From Thiorhodococcus drewsii AZ1 (GTDB lineage: Bacteria; Pseudomonadota; Gammaproteobacteria; Chromatiales; Chromatiaceae), in the NCBI RefSeq assembly GCF_000224065.1, contig NZ_AFWT01000021.1, forward strand, positions 24,316-88,315: 64,000 nucleotides of DNA, in the 5' to 3' direction. The notes beneath the pieces are model-generated. The model was not told the DNA's origin. It saw only the letters and a list, made by a program, of their open reading frames with translations, and made no database searches. The position numbers and the translations under genes are program-made. This document shows, one piece after another, positions 44,714 to 56,473 of the stretch (the first letter of the stretch is position 1; each line of letters starts with the position of its first letter).

Positions 44714-44994
44714 GGGATCACACCGAACTGGGTCCTCGAAACTGTCAAGTCGCCGAAGGCTTCATCAATGACGCAAGCCGAGCCGGCAATCGCCCAGCTC
44801 GACGCCATTCGCGACTTGGGCGTCGCTCTGTCTATCGACGACTTCGGGGCACCGGTTATTCGTCGTTGAGCTATCTCAAGCGGCTCCCGATCCACACGCT
44901 CAAGATCTATCAATCCTTCGTGCGCGACATCCCGAGCGCCCCCGAGGAATTGGAAGAACGGCTCGCCTCGGCGACGCGCGGCCAGAGGCCCTGA
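44714..44994 (+). pseudogene. remnant of an EAL-domain gene, frameshifted
   Basis: Reading from 44714, [13 protein letters not shown] and then [20 protein letters not shown] match the middle of EAL phosphodiesterase domains. The match continues in another frame as [20 protein letters not shown] and QSFVRDI, ending at TGA 44992-44994. The frame switch falls in the run of Gs near 44846-44850, where two extra bases disrupt the DDFGTG motif. Both ends of the domain are missing. It cannot encode a functional enzyme. Confidence 0.8.
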
Positions 44995-45074
44995 TCTTCG
45001 TACTCGGTGCGGCCAGCAAGAATCTCTCACGGCGCGTCTATCCGACCGTCCTCCATCTAAACGCGTGAGAAACC

Positions 45075-45191
45075 ATGGAATACACTACTCTCGGCGGCAG
45101 CGATCCGAACATCTCCCGTATCGGACTGGGCGCCTGAACCATTGGCGGCTGGATATGGGACGGCACGGACGTGGAGACCTTCATCTGGTAA
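45075..45191 (+). pseudogene. remnant of an aldo/keto reductase N-terminus
   Basis: ATG 45075 begins MEYTTLGGSDPNISRIGLGA, the characteristic N-terminus of aldo/keto reductases. It is interrupted by TGA at 45135 where the family has Trp. The same frame then continues TIGGWIWDGTDVE before TAA at 45189-45191. Only about 38 codons survive. Confidence 0.75.
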
Positions 45192-45202
45192 CGAGGTTCA
45201 GC

Positions 45203-46660
45203 ATGCACAAAGGCGACGTTCCGCACGGATGGATTGGGCGCGGGCAATGGATTCCAATGATCGGATACCGACTCTTGGTTGTCGGTTTGATCTCAGGCTG
45301 GCTCCTAACCGTCGCTGCACCGCGAGCGGACGAGTTGACCGACTTGCTGACTGGAAAGAAAGAAGAGGCGGCAACAGCGAGCGAGCAGGTGATCTCCGCA
45401 GGCAACTCCGAGAAGGACGACGCGAAGATCCGTAAGCGGCTGCAGACCATTTACGCGGAGATCCATGGACTGAAAGGGTTGTCGGTCAGGGTTTCCGGCG
45501 GGATCGTGTTCCTCAGCGGCGAAGTCGAATCGGCCGCGACGGAGACAATGGCGCTGGCCTTCGCCCGTAAAGTCGAAGGCGTCGTGAAGGTCGAGAACAC
45601 CATCAGCGTCAACCGCGAGCTGCAACCACGGCTACGGGCGATGTGGGGCAAGATCGTCAAGCTCGCGCAGCAGGTCTTGGTCGGCTTGCCGCTGTTTCTG
45701 CTCGCACTCTTCATCCTGGCGCTGTTTTGGATCACCGGTCGATGGCTGGCGGCCCGTCAGGGGTTGTTCCGGCGCATCGCCCCAAATCACTTCATCGCCC
45801 ACTTGCTCGGACAGCTCACGCATGTGTCGTTTGTGATCGCGGGGCTGGTGATGGCGCTGAGTCTGCTCGATGCAACCGCGCTGCTGAGCACCATCCTCGG
45901 CGCGGCCGGGATCATCGGCTTGGCGGTCGGCTTCGCGGTGCGCGACACCGTCGAAAATTATATCGCCAGTATCCTACTGAGCTTGCGCAATCCCTTCGAG
46001 GTCAGCGACTTCGTCGATATCGACGGCCACCAAGGCAGCGTGATCAAGCTGACCTCGCGCGCGACGATCCTGCTATCGCCGGATGGCAACCACGTTCGCA
46101 TTCCGAACGCGGCAGTGTTCAAGGCCGTGATCGTCAACTACACCCGCAACCGGGAGCGCCGCTTCGAATTCGATGTGGGTGTCGACACGGATCAAGATCT
46201 GCCCGCAGCGCAATCGCTGGCCTTGCGCACACTGCTGGCGGTGACGGGCGTGTTACAGGATCCAAAACCGCTCGTCGTCGTGCAATCGCTGGGCGATTCC
46301 AATGTGATTTTGCGCTGTTATGCGTGGATCGATCAGATGCAGGTCGACTTACTGAAGGTCCGCAGCGAGGCGATCCGCGCGGTGAAATCGGCGTTCGACC
46401 ATGCCGGTATCGTAATGCCGGAGCCGATCTACAAGGTACGACTGTTCGACGCCGACGCGCTCGCTGCAGCAAGCGCCGATCGTGACGCCGGGGTACACGC
46501 AGGGCGCCAACCGAAGGTGCGACGCACCGCCGACGCCGTCAAACCCGTCGCCACCGGGGACGTGTCGGTGGATCGCACGATCGAGGACAAAGTCAAGGCC
46601 AGCGGAGCCGACGACGCCGCAGACAATTTGTTGAGCGCGGACGCCGCCCGCGAACTCTAA
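45203..46660 (+). CDS. MscS-family mechanosensitive channel with N-terminal BON domain
   Basis: A 485-residue inner-membrane channel. A signal-like helix (LLVVGLISGWLLTVAAPRA) leads to a periplasmic BON domain (about 80-145, GLSVRVSGGIVFLSGEVESA). Two or three membrane helices follow. The pore helix region GAAGIIGLAVGFAVRDTVENY and the beta domain (FVDIDGHQGSVIKLTSRAT) are typical MscS. It would release solutes on sudden osmotic downshift; the BON domain may tether it to the envelope. ATG 45203 has GAGG at good spacing. The gene converges on ndvB, an osmoregulated glucan synthase. Confidence 0.9.
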   Translation: MHKGDVPHGWIGRGQWIPMIGYRLLVVGLISGWLLTVAAPRADELTDLLTGKKEEAATASEQVISAGNSEKDDAKIRKRLQTIYAEIHGLKGLSVRVSGGIVFLSGEVESAATETMALAFARKVEGVVKVENTISVNRELQPRLRAMWGKIVKLAQQVLVGLPLFLLALFILALFWITGRWLAARQGLFRRIAPNHFIAHLLGQLTHVSFVIAGLVMALSLLDATALLSTILGAAGIIGLAVGFAVRDTVENYIASILLSLRNPFEVSDFVDIDGHQGSVIKLTSRATILLSPDGNHVRIPNAAVFKAVIVNYTRNRERRFEFDVGVDTDQDLPAAQSLALRTLLAVTGVLQDPKPLVVVQSLGDSNVILRCYAWIDQMQVDLLKVRSEAIRAVKSAFDHAGIVMPEPIYKVRLFDADALAAASADRDAGVHAGRQPKVRRTADAVKPVATGDVSVDRTIEDKVKASGADDAADNLLSADAAREL

Positions 46661-46835
46661 CAAGGCCTTCACCTGCGAAACGCGCGCCGCGACGGATTCG
46701 GCGATCCGCCCTGTCAGCCGAGGGATGTCATGCGCCGGAACATGCGTGCCGCGTGTGCCCATTCGCATTCTCCACGTGCTGTATCGATGACCCACCACGA
46801 CCGGGATACCGCCATCCGACGACGGCCTCGACCCG

Positions 46836-49800
46836 TCACCCTTGCGGCTCACCGCTGAGTTTCACCTCGACCGCGTGCTCCTGGCGATCGTCGCTCAAGG
46901 GAATCGCCAAGCCGGCTTGCTCGATGCCGTCCAGGGTCACCCTCGGCGCGCCCTCCTCTTCCGACACCTGGGTGACGACGATCTGGTAGGTCGTCTCCCG
47001 ATAGCGATAGCTGAGCGTGAAACCGTCCCACGCTCTGGGCAAACAGGGTTCGATGCGCAGGATCTGCCCTTCCAGTCGCAGACCCAGTAGGGATTCCAGG
47101 ATCAGCCGATACATCCAACCCGCCGAGCCGCTGTACCAGGTCCAACCACCGCGCCCGACATGCGGCGAGACCGCATAGACATCGGCCGCGACCACATAGG
47201 GTTCGACCTTGTAGGTCGCGACCTCCTCGGGCGAGCGGGCATGGTTGATGGGATTGATGATGTCGAACAGCTCCCAGGCGCGCGTGCGGTCGCCAAGTTG
47301 CGCGAACGCCATCGCCGTCCAGATCGCCGCGTGGGTGTATTGCCCGCCGTTCTCCCGCACGCCGGGGACATAGCCCTTGATGTAGCCGGGACTCAGCGGC
47401 GACTGGTCGAAGGGCGGATCCAGGAGCTGGATCAGGCCGGCATCGCGGCGCACCAGGTGTGCATTGAGCGACTCCATCGCCTGATGCGTGCGCTCCCGGT
47501 TGCTGGCGCCGGAGAGCACCGACCAGCTCTGGGCGATCGAATCGATCTGGCATTCGGCCTGACCGGCCGAGCCCAATGGGGTCCCATCGTCGAAATAGGC
47601 GCGCCGATACCAGTCGCCATCCCAGCCATGCTGTTCGAGCTTGTCACGCAGTTGATCCGCCTCCCGCTGGCAACGCTCGACGAAGGGTAGATCGTCCCGC
47701 AAACGCGCCACCTCGACGAACCGCGTCAGGACCTCGTAGAGGAAGAACCCCAGCCAGACGCTCTCGCCTCGGCCCTTGATCCCGACCAGGTCCATGCCGT
47801 CGTTCCAGTCGCCAGAGCCCATCAACGGCAGACCATGCTCGCCGAAGCGCAGACCGTGCAGGATGGCGCGCACGCAATGATCGTAGAGGCTCGCCGATTC
47901 GTCGGACTGGCCCGGAAGGTCGTAGTAGGAATCGTCCTCTCCACTAACCAGGCGGCCCTCCAGGAAGTGAGCCAGTTCGTCCAGCACCCCGGTGTCTCCG
48001 GTCGCCTGGACATAGCGGCAGGTCGCCAACGGCAGCCAGAGATAATCGTCCGAGCAGCGGGTGCGCACCCCGCGACCCGAGGGCGGATGCCACCAGTGCT
48101 GCACATCGCCCTCGCGGAACTGACGGCTGGCGCACAGCAGCAGATGCTCGCGCACCAAGGCCGGCTCGGCGTGGATCAGCGCCATCGTATCCTGCAGCTG
48201 ATCGCGGAAACCGAAGGCACCGCCCGACTGGTAGTAACCGCTGCGCGCCCAGAGCCGACAGGCCAGCGTCTGATAGAGCAGCCAGCCGTTGGCCAGGATA
48301 TTCAGAGACGGATCCGGGGTGTCCACCTGCACCGCGCCCAGGATCCGCGTCCATTGCTGGCGCACCGCCTCCAGCGCCCTGTGCGCGGCGGAAACGCCAC
48401 GACAGCGATGCACTAGGGTGCTGGCATCATCCGCACCGCGCCGCCCGACCACGCCGAGCCGGAAGACGATCTCTCGCTCCTCCCCTGGTGCCAGCTCGAA
48501 ACCCACCTGGATCGCGGCACAGGCATCCAGCCCCGCCCCAACCTTGCCGGAGAGCCGCAGCCGCGTCAGCGCAGCCGGATGGCGCGGCGTCCCGTTGCGT
48601 CCAAGGAACTCGGTGCGGTCGCCACTGATCGTGCGCGTTGCATCGTCCGTGTCGAAAAAGGCGATCCGATCGGCGAACTCGGTGTTGTAGGGATTGCGTG
48701 CGAACAGGGCGCCGCTGACCGGGTCGATCTCGGTGATGACATGCAGGCTGGTCTTTGGGCTCAGATCACCGAGCACCCATTCCATGTAGCCGGTCGCGGA
48801 CAGCTGACGCGGCTGCGTCGACAGATTGCGCACCTTCAGCACCGAGAACTTGATGGGGGCGTCCACCGCCACGTAGACCCAGAGTTCGGACTGGATCTCG
48901 TCCTCGGTGTGCTCGAAGACGCTGTAACCGAAACCGTGGCGGGTGACATAGGCCGTCGTGCCAGGGGCCGGCAAGGGCGTTGGAGACCAGACCTGACCGC
49001 TCGTCTCGTCGCGCAGATAGAATGCCTCGCCGCTCGCATCGCTGACCGGGTCGTTGTGCCAGGGGGTGAGGCGGAACTCGTGGGCGTTTTCGCTCCAGGT
49101 GTAGGCCAGGCCGTTCTCCGAGAGGACCGTCCCAAAGTGCGGATTCGCCAGAACATTGACCCAGGGAGCGGGTGTCGTCTGGCCGGGCGCGGTGGTGATG
49201 AGGTACTCGCGCCCATCGGGACTGAAACCGCCCAGCCCGTTGTCGAACAGGCGTTGGCGGCGATCCGCCCCGAGTCGAGCAAGAGGATCGCCACCGTCCA
49301 CTGTGTCGACGTCGCGGCTCCATTCGGCGAAGCGGGTGCGGGTCGGGCGCAGGCGTGGGATGCGCTTTTCCGGCGGAGCACGCCGACCGAGCTGTTCGAC
49401 CAGGGAGCCCCGCGTGTCGCTGAGGATGACCCGCGCCACGGTCTGGAACAGGATGCGATCCTCGTGGCTGATCTGATCCGCCGGCCGGATGAAGATACCG
49501 CCGGGGCGGTCGATTTCATGCGCTTCGACGCCTGCGGCAATCAGTCCCAGAATCTGGTCATGGAGTTGTTGCCGGTAACCGGCGCGATCCTCGTTCCAGA
49601 TCACCAGGTCGACGGTCAATCCCTTCAGCCGCCAGTAGGCATGGGCCTGCACCAGTTGATGGACCAACTCGATGTTGGCGGGATCGCCGATCTGTACCAG
49701 TACGATCGGCACGTCGCCCGACACCGCATGGCTCCAGAGCCCGGATTGTCCGCGCCGATTCTGGGCCAGCACGCTCGGTTCGGCGCGCAGCGCGGCATTG

Positions 49801-52800
49801 GCATAGAGGATCGAGCTGGCCAGGCCACCATAGAGCTGCACATCGGCTTGGGTGGCATTGAGCTGGCGCAACACCACCTGGCTGTGCGTCCAGGCCAGGT
49901 CGAAGACGCGATCGGCGAGACGCTGATCCTGGTATTTCTCGACCAGGCCCAGGGCCATGTCGCGGCTGTCGCCGATGCCGGTGACCAGATCGAGCGTAAC
50001 CGCCTGGTCCGGATCGAGCGTGACGCGATAGCGGATGGCGACGATGGGATCCAGCACCGACCCGGCGCTGCCCGAGAGTTCGGCGTCCTCGGTGAGCGCC
50101 CGAGGCGACTCCAGGCTACGGCCGCGACCGATGAAGCGCATCCGGTCCGTTTCGTAGGAGGGGGCTGGAGCCGAACCATCGGGCCCGCGCACCACCATCA
50201 GATGAAACATCCAGGGTGCCGCCTCGGTGCTCGAACGCGGCCGGCGGGTACAGAGGATCGCCGGATGCGGATGGAGGATCTCGGTCTGCACGAAGAGGTT
50301 GCTAAAGGCCGGGTGCAAGGCGTCCGCCGCTGCCGGTGCAATCACCACCTCGGTATAACTGGTGACCTCGATGACCCGGCGCACCCGCGAACGATTGGTG
50401 AGACGCACTCGGCGCAGCTCGATGTCGTCCTCGGGCGAGACCGCGATCTCGGTATAGGACTCGATCCCCTGGTCGCGACGACGGAACTCGGCACGCCCCT
50501 CCGAGAAGATCGCCTCGTAGCTGTCCGGCGTCTTGAGCGTCGGCTGATGGGCGGTCGACCAGAGTTCGCCGCTCGCCAGGTCGCGCAGGTAGCAGAAGGC
50601 GCCCCAGTGATCGCGGGTCGTGTCTTCGCGCCAGCGCGTCACGGCCAGATCCTTCCAGCGGCTGTAGCCACCGCCAGCGTTGGTGACCATGACGTGGTAG
50701 CGCCCGTTCGAGAGCAGTTTGACCTCGGGGGTGCGGGTGTTGGGGCTGGTGAAGACCCGCATCTGCGACTCCTGCACACTCGCGGCGGTGCGGATGTCGC
50801 TCGGCTCGTTGGCGGCATGCGCATAGTAGGACGGGGTCTTGGGGATGCGCTCCTGCAGCAACAGCGAGGTCGCCTGGAACAGCGGCGCCGAGGCAAAGCG
50901 TTTCTGCATCGGGCGATCCAGCAGCAGATAGGCCAGCGACAGGAAGGTCATGCCCTGGTGATGGGTCATGAAAGAGCGGATCAGGGAGCCCGTCTGACCG
51001 CGCGGCAGGCGCGAAGGCGTGTAGTCGATGGCCTCGTAGAACCCGTAGCGACCCTCGAATCCGCTGGCGACGAGGCGTTGGAGATTCTGGCAGGCAGCCT
51101 CCGGCGCAACCATCAGCGCCAGCGCCGAGGCATAGGGCGCGACGACCAGATCCTCTGCCAGCCAGCGTTTGAGCCCCAGTCCGGGGACGCCGAAGGCGCG
51201 GTACTGATAGTTGAGCTGAAGGTCGACCATGTTGTAGCCGGACTCGGACACACCCCAGGGCACCCCGCGCTCCTTGCCATAGGCGATCTGTCTGGCCACC
51301 GCCGTGCGATAGGTCTGATCCAGCAGGGTGCGCTCGTAGGTCGGCATCACCAGCAACGGCATCAGATACTCGAACATCGAGCCGCTCCAGGACAGCAGCG
51401 TCGGTTCTCCGGCCGCGAGGGTCAGCTGGCGTCCCAGGGCAAACCAGCTCTCCTGCGGCAACTGGCCCTGAGCGATCGCCACGAAACAGGCAAGACGCGC
51501 CTCCGAGGCCAGCAGATCATAATAGCTCGCGTCCTGGCGGTGCTCGCTGACGTTGAAGCCGATCGCCAGCAACTGTCGCGCCTCGTCGAACAGGAAGTCG
51601 TAGTCCATCCGTGCCAGTTCACCGGCCTGTTGAGCCAGTCCCTTGATGACCGCAATCCGCTCACGGGCACGCCCACTGGCCGCTCGCATTGCTTCGTCCT
51701 TGCCGTCTTCCATGACCAAGCCAACCCGCGCCAACTCCCGCAATGTCACACTCGCATCAAGCTGCCCCAAATCCGGTGCCTCAAGCCAGGGCACCAGAAA
51801 CAGCAGATCATCCAGAATCCCCCGACATTGCCGGGCCAAGGACAGCGCCCAGGCGTTCGCGTCGCCTTCGGTGCGCTCGGTCAGATCCTGTGCGAGCACA
51901 TCGGCCGCCGTCGCGAGCGATTCCAGACAGTCGCGTGTCGCCGCAAGCCCGGTTGGTGATGCCTGGGCGGCCGACTCCAGCCACAGTCGGAATGACGTCA
52001 ACGCCTCCGGCAGAGCCGTCTTGCGGCGGTGCTCGGGATCCGAGGTTAGCGCCTCCATCAGGATCCGGAAGCTGTCGTCGATGCCATCCAACCAACGCGC
52101 GTTCAGGATGGGCGCATCGATCAGTGCCAGCAGACCCGGCTGCAAGGTCAGGAGGTGGCCCGCGAGGTTGCCGCTGTCCACCGAGGAGATATAGAGCGGC
52201 TTCAGCGGCTTAAGCGTCTGGGTGTCGTACCAGTTGAAGCAATGACCGCGATAGCGCTCCAGGCCAGCCATCGTGTTCAAGGCGCCGGTCGTGCGCGCGA
52301 TGAATCCGCCGACCGGCAGATAGCCGAAGTCGTAGGCCGCCAGATTGGCGAGCAACGAGAGCCCCATGTTGGTCGGCGAGGTGCGATGGGCCACCACCGG
52401 CGCGGGATGCTCCTGGTAGTTGTCCGGCGGAAGCCAATGGTCGTCCGGGCCGACGAAGGTCTCGAAGAAGGCCCAGGTCTTACGTGCGGCCGTACCAAGA
52501 AACTGGACCTGGTCGAGGCTCAAACGGGCCTTGCGATGCGTCAGAGGGCAACTCAGCCACCAGGCGATCGCCGGCGATGCCAGCCAGAGCACCAGGATGG
52601 GCCCAGCCACCCAGAACCTGGCCGGATCGACGAGCGTCAGGCCCATGGCGGTGACGGCGGCCAACGCCGGGCCGATCCACATCCGACGGTAGAAGGAGGC
52701 GACACCCCGACCCTGGTGATCCAGGTCACCGGACGAGGTCCATTCCAGCAGCCCCTGATGGGAGATCCCCAGCCGCCAGAGTGTGCGCAGCATCGCCTCC

Positions 52801-55538
52801 AGACTGTAAAAGCCCTCATAGGGGAGACAGACCAGCGTGAAGACCGCCTGCATGCCTTGGCGGACCACCGCGCGCAGCGCCGCGACGAGATGGGTGCTCC
52901 AGACCACGTCACCCGGCTTGCGCAGCAGGTTCGGCAGCGCCGTCATGATCGCCGGAATCAGCACGATGCTCAGCAGCGCCAAGGTCCAGACGCCGGGCGA
53001 TGCCAGGAAAACCCAACCCAGGATCAACGACAGGGTCAGGGCCGCAGGCACCAGACTGCGCCGAAGATTGTCGGCCAGCTTCCAGCGCGACAGGGCCGAG
53101 AGCGGGTTGCCCCGTGCGTGCCCAGCGACACCGGGGATCCACGGCAACAGCCAGTGCGCGATCTGCCAGTCCCCGCGAATCCAGCGATACTGCCGGCTGA
53201 CATCCGCGCTATAGGAGGAGGGAAAGTCCTCGTACAGCTGCACGTCGGAGAGCAGTCCGGAGCGCGCGTAGCAGCCCTCCAGCAGGTCGTGACTGAGGAT
53301 GCGATTCTCGGGAAAGCGCCCTTCGAGTGACAGCTCGAAGGCGTCGACATCATAGATACCCTTGCCGATGAAGGAGCCTTCCTGGAACCAGTCCTGATAG
53401 ACGTCGGAAACGGCGTGGGTATAGGGATCGATCCCAGCGTCGCTGCCGTGCAGACGGGCATAACGCGAGCGGTTGGCGCCAGGCAGACTCACGGCCACCC
53501 TGGGTTGCAGGATACCGTAGCCCTCGCATACGCGCTCCCGGGCGCGATCGTAGACCGGCCGATTGAGCGGGTGCGCCATGGCACCGACCAACTGGCACGC
53601 CGTGTCGCGCGGAAGTTGGGTATCGGTGTCGAGCGTAATGACGTAGCGCACGTCCGCGAGGATCGCCGTCTCGCCCACGATCAAGGCAAACCGGTCCGCC
53701 GCGTCGCCACGCAGCAACGCGTTCAGATCGGCGAGCTTGCCGCGCTTGCGCTCGTACCCCATCCAGATCCGTTCGCGCGCGTTCCAGCGGCGCGGACGGT
53801 GGAACAGGAAAAAGGAGTCGCCATGCGCGCGCGGGTATTTCGCATTCAGCGCGGCGATTCGCCGCGCGGCCAAGGCCACCAACGACGCGTCGGTGGACAG
53901 CGTTTCCAGCGGTGCATCGCGAAAATCGGTCAGCAGCGCGAAGTGCAGACCGTCGTCCCGATTGGCCAGAAAGCGCACCTCCAGCGCCTCGACCAGCGAC
54001 TCGATGCCCTCGGTACTGGTGAGCATGGTCGGGGTCACCACCAGGGTGCGCCGATCCGCTGGAATGCCGTCGGAAAAATCCATGCGTGGGAGTGGAGCTG
54101 GGGTCGTCAGCAGGGTGGCCGCCCAGTTCACCAGGGCCACCGCCAATTGACTGGTGCCCAAGAGCGCGAGCAGCCCTAGCAGGACGAACAACCAACTCGG
54201 CAGTTCCTCGGCCCGCAGCGGCTCCAGCAATCCCGCCGTGAAGAGGACCGCGAGCAGCGCGATCGCGCCCAGATACAAAGAGAGGGGGAACTGGCGACCG
54301 CGCCGTCGCAGTGACTCCAGGGTACGGACACGTGCCCCCGCCTGGCGTTCGAGCAGGACCAGACCGCGATCGATCAGGTAGAACCCGACATGCGCCTCGC
54401 GCTCGCCAGACGCGCTCGCGAGCGCGCCCTTTCGCGCCAGTTCGACCGCTGAGCGGGCCACCTCCGCCTCGGAGAACTGACTGTGCTTCGCGATCGTCTC
54501 CACCACGTGGCGATAGCGATCGCGCGCGGCGAACTCCATGCGCCCGTATAGCCCATGCGGATCGTCGCGCAAGATCCGATCGACCAGACTCATGTTCTCG
54601 ACGAACGTGCGCCAGTCCGTCGCACCCAGGGCGCGCAGACTGCCGATGCTGTTGCCGATCGAGACCTGGTCGGCCGCCTGCTGCTGGTTTTCGATCTGCA
54701 CCAACTGTTCGATGGTCCGGTGCGATTCGGCGAGCTGCTGCTCGATCCAAGTCAGCGGCAAGGCAAGTGCGGAGCTCTGACCCTGGAGTCGGCGCGCCAA
54801 CTCCGCCACGAAGGTGCCGGAGAGGGGTGGATTCGAGCGCGCCATGTCGGCGATCACCAGGATCAGATTCTTGGGATCGCGCTCGGCCATCGCCATCATG
54901 GCGTCGGCCCAGGCATCGGCCAGATTCTGATCGGTCCGCCCGGCGGCGATGCGGGCGGCGACGCGGCGAAGATTTTCGATCAGCGCCAGACGCAGCATGA
55001 TCGGGATGGCCCATAACTCACCCAGTTTGAGGGTGGTGACCGTCTGATAGGCGGCGACGAAATGGTTGAGGTTTTCGGGATCGACCCGGCCATCGCCGTG
55101 AGCGATGATCTCCAGCGCCAGGTCATAGACCCGAGGCAGACCCGCCGAGAGACCATGACGCAGTCGCGGCAACTCCCGGCTGTAGCCTTTGGGCAGATGC
55201 CGCTTGGCGGTGCGGATCTGATCCTCGATCAGATAGAAGTTATCGAGCAGCCATTCACCGGCCGGTGCAACCCGGCGATTCTCCGCGACTGCCGCCATGA
55301 GCAGCCGACAGACATCGAGCAGGATTTTTTCATTCTCGGTGAGACGTGCCAGCAGGCGGTCCGGCGGATGTCCAGACATCAACAGATGCGAGGCGGCGAG
55401 ATTCTTTCCGTGCTGTTCCATCTGGATGGCACTGAAGAGCGCCGCGCGCAACGGTGGCTCGTCGCCACGCTCGCGAATGGCCAACCGGTTGCCAGGACGT
55501 CCTTGCCGCCACTGGGCCAGTAATTCGCGCACCCTCAT
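46836..55538 (-). CDS. ndvB: cyclic beta-1,2-glucan synthase
   Basis: A giant 2900-residue inner-membrane enzyme that makes cyclic beta-1,2-glucan for the periplasm. Order: N-terminal conserved region, membrane helices (about residues 400-460 and 800-1030), and between them a GT84 glycosyltransferase domain with [18 protein letters not shown] and [15 protein letters not shown]. Then come two long beta-rich GH94-type halves, the last with the phosphorylase motif [13 protein letters not shown] and the (alpha/alpha)6 barrel that sets ring size. Length agrees with Rhizobium/Brucella NdvB/Cgs. ATG 55538 follows AAGGCGAG; a TTG at 55553 is less likely. No frameshift is seen. Confidence 0.95.
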   Translation of the reverse strand: MRVRELLAQWRQGRPGNRLAIRERGDEPPLRAALFSAIQMEQHGKNLAASHLLMSGHPPDRLLARLTENEKILLDVCRLLMAAVAENRRVAPAGEWLLDNFYLIEDQIRTAKRHLPKGYSRELPRLRHGLSAGLPRVYDLALEIIAHGDGRVDPENLNHFVAAYQTVTTLKLGELWAIPIMLRLALIENLRRVAARIAAGRTDQNLADAWADAMMAMAERDPKNLILVIADMARSNPPLSGTFVAELARRLQGQSSALALPLTWIEQQLAESHRTIEQLVQIENQQQAADQVSIGNSIGSLRALGATDWRTFVENMSLVDRILRDDPHGLYGRMEFAARDRYRHVVETIAKHSQFSEAEVARSAVELARKGALASASGEREAHVGFYLIDRGLVLLERQAGARVRTLESLRRRGRQFPLSLYLGAIALLAVLFTAGLLEPLRAEELPSWLFVLLGLLALLGTSQLAVALVNWAATLLTTPAPLPRMDFSDGIPADRRTLVVTPTMLTSTEGIESLVEALEVRFLANRDDGLHFALLTDFRDAPLETLSTDASLVALAARRIAALNAKYPRAHGDSFFLFHRPRRWNARERIWMGYERKRGKLADLNALLRGDAADRFALIVGETAILADVRYVITLDTDTQLPRDTACQLVGAMAHPLNRPVYDRARERVCEGYGILQPRVAVSLPGANRSRYARLHGSDAGIDPYTHAVSDVYQDWFQEGSFIGKGIYDVDAFELSLEGRFPENRILSHDLLEGCYARSGLLSDVQLYEDFPSSYSADVSRQYRWIRGDWQIAHWLLPWIPGVAGHARGNPLSALSRWKLADNLRRSLVPAALTLSLILGWVFLASPGVWTLALLSIVLIPAIMTALPNLLRKPGDVVWSTHLVAALRAVVRQGMQAVFTLVCLPYEGFYSLEAMLRTLWRLGISHQGLLEWTSSGDLDHQGRGVASFYRRMWIGPALAAVTAMGLTLVDPARFWVAGPILVLWLASPAIAWWLSCPLTHRKARLSLDQVQFLGTAARKTWAFFETFVGPDDHWLPPDNYQEHPAPVVAHRTSPTNMGLSLLANLAAYDFGYLPVGGFIARTTGALNTMAGLERYRGHCFNWYDTQTLKPLKPLYISSVDSGNLAGHLLTLQPGLLALIDAPILNARWLDGIDDSFRILMEALTSDPEHRRKTALPEALTSFRLWLESAAQASPTGLAATRDCLESLATAADVLAQDLTERTEGDANAWALSLARQCRGILDDLLFLVPWLEAPDLGQLDASVTLRELARVGLVMEDGKDEAMRAASGRARERIAVIKGLAQQAGELARMDYDFLFDEARQLLAIGFNVSEHRQDASYYDLLASEARLACFVAIAQGQLPQESWFALGRQLTLAAGEPTLLSWSGSMFEYLMPLLVMPTYERTLLDQTYRTAVARQIAYGKERGVPWGVSESGYNMVDLQLNYQYRAFGVPGLGLKRWLAEDLVVAPYASALALMVAPEAACQNLQRLVASGFEGRYGFYEAIDYTPSRLPRGQTGSLIRSFMTHHQGMTFLSLAYLLLDRPMQKRFASAPLFQATSLLLQERIPKTPSYYAHAANEPSDIRTAASVQESQMRVFTSPNTRTPEVKLLSNGRYHVMVTNAGGGYSRWKDLAVTRWREDTTRDHWGAFCYLRDLASGELWSTAHQPTLKTPDSYEAIFSEGRAEFRRRDQGIESYTEIAVSPEDDIELRRVRLTNRSRVRRVIEVTSYTEVVIAPAAADALHPAFSNLFVQTEILHPHPAILCTRRPRSSTEAAPWMFHLMVVRGPDGSAPAPSYETDRMRFIGRGRSLESPRALTEDAELSGSAGSVLDPIVAIRYRVTLDPDQAVTLDLVTGIGDSRDMALGLVEKYQDQRLADRVFDLAWTHSQVVLRQLNATQADVQLYGGLASSILYANAALRAEPSVLAQNRRGQSGLWSHAVSGDVPIVLVQIGDPANIELVHQLVQAHAYWRLKGLTVDLVIWNEDRAGYRQQLHDQILGLIAAGVEAHEIDRPGGIFIRPADQISHEDRILFQTVARVILSDTRGSLVEQLGRRAPPEKRIPRLRPTRTRFAEWSRDVDTVDGGDPLARLGADRRQRLFDNGLGGFSPDGREYLITTAPGQTTPAPWVNVLANPHFGTVLSENGLAYTWSENAHEFRLTPWHNDPVSDASGEAFYLRDETSGQVWSPTPLPAPGTTAYVTRHGFGYSVFEHTEDEIQSELWVYVAVDAPIKFSVLKVRNLSTQPRQLSATGYMEWVLGDLSPKTSLHVITEIDPVSGALFARNPYNTEFADRIAFFDTDDATRTISGDRTEFLGRNGTPRHPAALTRLRLSGKVGAGLDACAAIQVGFELAPGEEREIVFRLGVVGRRGADDASTLVHRCRGVSAAHRALEAVRQQWTRILGAVQVDTPDPSLNILANGWLLYQTLACRLWARSGYYQSGGAFGFRDQLQDTMALIHAEPALVREHLLLCASRQFREGDVQHWWHPPSGRGVRTRCSDDYLWLPLATCRYVQATGDTGVLDELAHFLEGRLVSGEDDSYYDLPGQSDESASLYDHCVRAILHGLRFGEHGLPLMGSGDWNDGMDLVGIKGRGESVWLGFFLYEVLTRFVEVARLRDDLPFVERCQREADQLRDKLEQHGWDGDWYRRAYFDDGTPLGSAGQAECQIDSIAQSWSVLSGASNRERTHQAMESLNAHLVRRDAGLIQLLDPPFDQSPLSPGYIKGYVPGVRENGGQYTHAAIWTAMAFAQLGDRTRAWELFDIINPINHARSPEEVATYKVEPYVVAADVYAVSPHVGRGGWTWYSGSAGWMYRLILESLLGLRLEGQILRIEPCLPRAWDGFTLSYRYRETTYQIVVTQVSEEEGAPRVTLDGIEQAGLAIPLSDDRQEHAVEVKLSGEPQG

Positions 55539-55581
55539 CTTGCTCGCCTTCAATGGTGCAGTCTCCTACGCTCGGCCGCCG

Positions 55582-55608
55582 CCTCTCCGGACGGAATGCC
55601 CGGAGAGG
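55582..55608 (-). terminator. intercistronic hairpin upstream of ndvB
   Basis: CCTCTCCGG (55582-55590) and CCGGAGAGG (55600-55608) form a perfect 9-base stem with a 9-base loop, 54 bases after the coiled-coil gene and 44 bases before ndvB. There is no U-tract. It may attenuate or stabilise rather than terminate. Confidence 0.35.
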
Positions 55609-55661
55609 TACTCAGGACGCGCAGTCGATCGCGTCAGATCACCTCACCTGTAGCGCGTGAG

Positions 55662-55961
55662 TTAAGGCTTATGCGTGAAATGCGCCGCGAACGCCTGATA
55701 GGAGTCTTTGAATGCCTCCCAGACATTATCGCTTTCCGCCTTCACCTGCTCCCAGGTGCTCTCGCTCGCGGCCTGCACCTCCTCCAACTTCTTTTCGCCT
55801 TCTGCGCGCTGGACACGCAGCACGGCAAGTTGCTCCTGATATTTCAACTTGGCATCTTCCTTGATTTCATTTCCCTTCTCTTCCATCGCAGCGATACTCT
55901 TGCTCCATTCATCGATCTGCGCCTTCATTCGCGCAACATATTCATCTCTTGACGCCACCAT
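55662..55961 (-). CDS. small coiled-coil protein
   Basis: A 99-residue, highly charged, all-helical protein without signal peptide or membrane segment. Heptad-like patterns run through most of its length (for example ARMKAQIDEWSKSIAAMEEK and LRVQRAEGEKKLEEVQAASE), then a Trp-containing tail (STWEQVKAESDNVWEAFKDS). It resembles the short sll1863-type stress-response coiled-coil proteins, which is a loose match. AGGAG sits 8 bases before the ATG. It lies directly upstream of ndvB in the same direction and may share its regulation. Confidence 0.7.
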   Translation of the reverse strand: MVASRDEYVARMKAQIDEWSKSIAAMEEKGNEIKEDAKLKYQEQLAVLRVQRAEGEKKLEEVQAASESTWEQVKAESDNVWEAFKDSYQAFAAHFTHKP

Positions 55962-56058
55962 GACATTCTCCTGTCTCACTTATTTCACCCGGCGGATTGC
56001 CGGAATACAACGCCCCACCGACTCATCACACGACTGCAGAATCCGAGCCGTTTCGCAT

Positions 56059-56235
56059 TCACCAAGATATCGGACCAAAGAACCCGAATGCACCGAGAAC
56101 AAAGGGGATCGCGATGACGACAACAACCACATTCGCGACCTTCCTAACGGTCGCATTCATCGGGATGCGCACATTCACAACCCACAGAATGGCCACGAAT
56201 GCGACCAGATTGATCAGTAATTGGATATAAGCCAT
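56059..56235 (-). CDS. 58-residue membrane protein, paralogue of 57602-57790
   Basis: A two-helix mini protein. Helix 1 is about residues 3-22 (YIQLLINLVAFVAILWVVN). A short loop RIPMNATVRKV follows, then helix 2 (ANVVVVVIAIPFVLGAFGFF) and a final GPISW. The loop and second helix closely parallel the protein at 57602-57790 (IPMDRTIKKI, then NAVVVIVVVLWLL). Both appear to belong to a tiny membrane family annotated from Chromatiaceae genomes as Thivi_2564-like; function unknown. The two copies flank the DUF2333 gene. Confidence 0.75.
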   Translation of the reverse strand: MAYIQLLINLVAFVAILWVVNVRIPMNATVRKVANVVVVVIAIPFVLGAFGFFGPISW

Positions 56236-56473
56236 GACGTTACTCGTTTGATCCTAGACACTTGATCTGAGACATTGAAGCATCCCGGACAGTTATTTAT
56301 TCCTGTAAACATCCAGACGGGATTGGTTTGATCCATCGAGATGCACGGCCTTGCGTGCCGCCCCCCAGAATCAGCCCCATCCTGATCACACCTGCGGGCC
56401 GCATGGTAGCCATGTCGATACCCTCTAAATTGATACGATGATTCAAGCGTAAGCCGTTCGGCGAACGCCCGAT

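Noticed and set aside
48579..51959. A plus-strand open frame of more than 1100 codons opposite ndvB
   Set aside because: It is an antisense shadow of the GC-rich ndvB coding sequence, with no ribosome site, domain or sensible composition.
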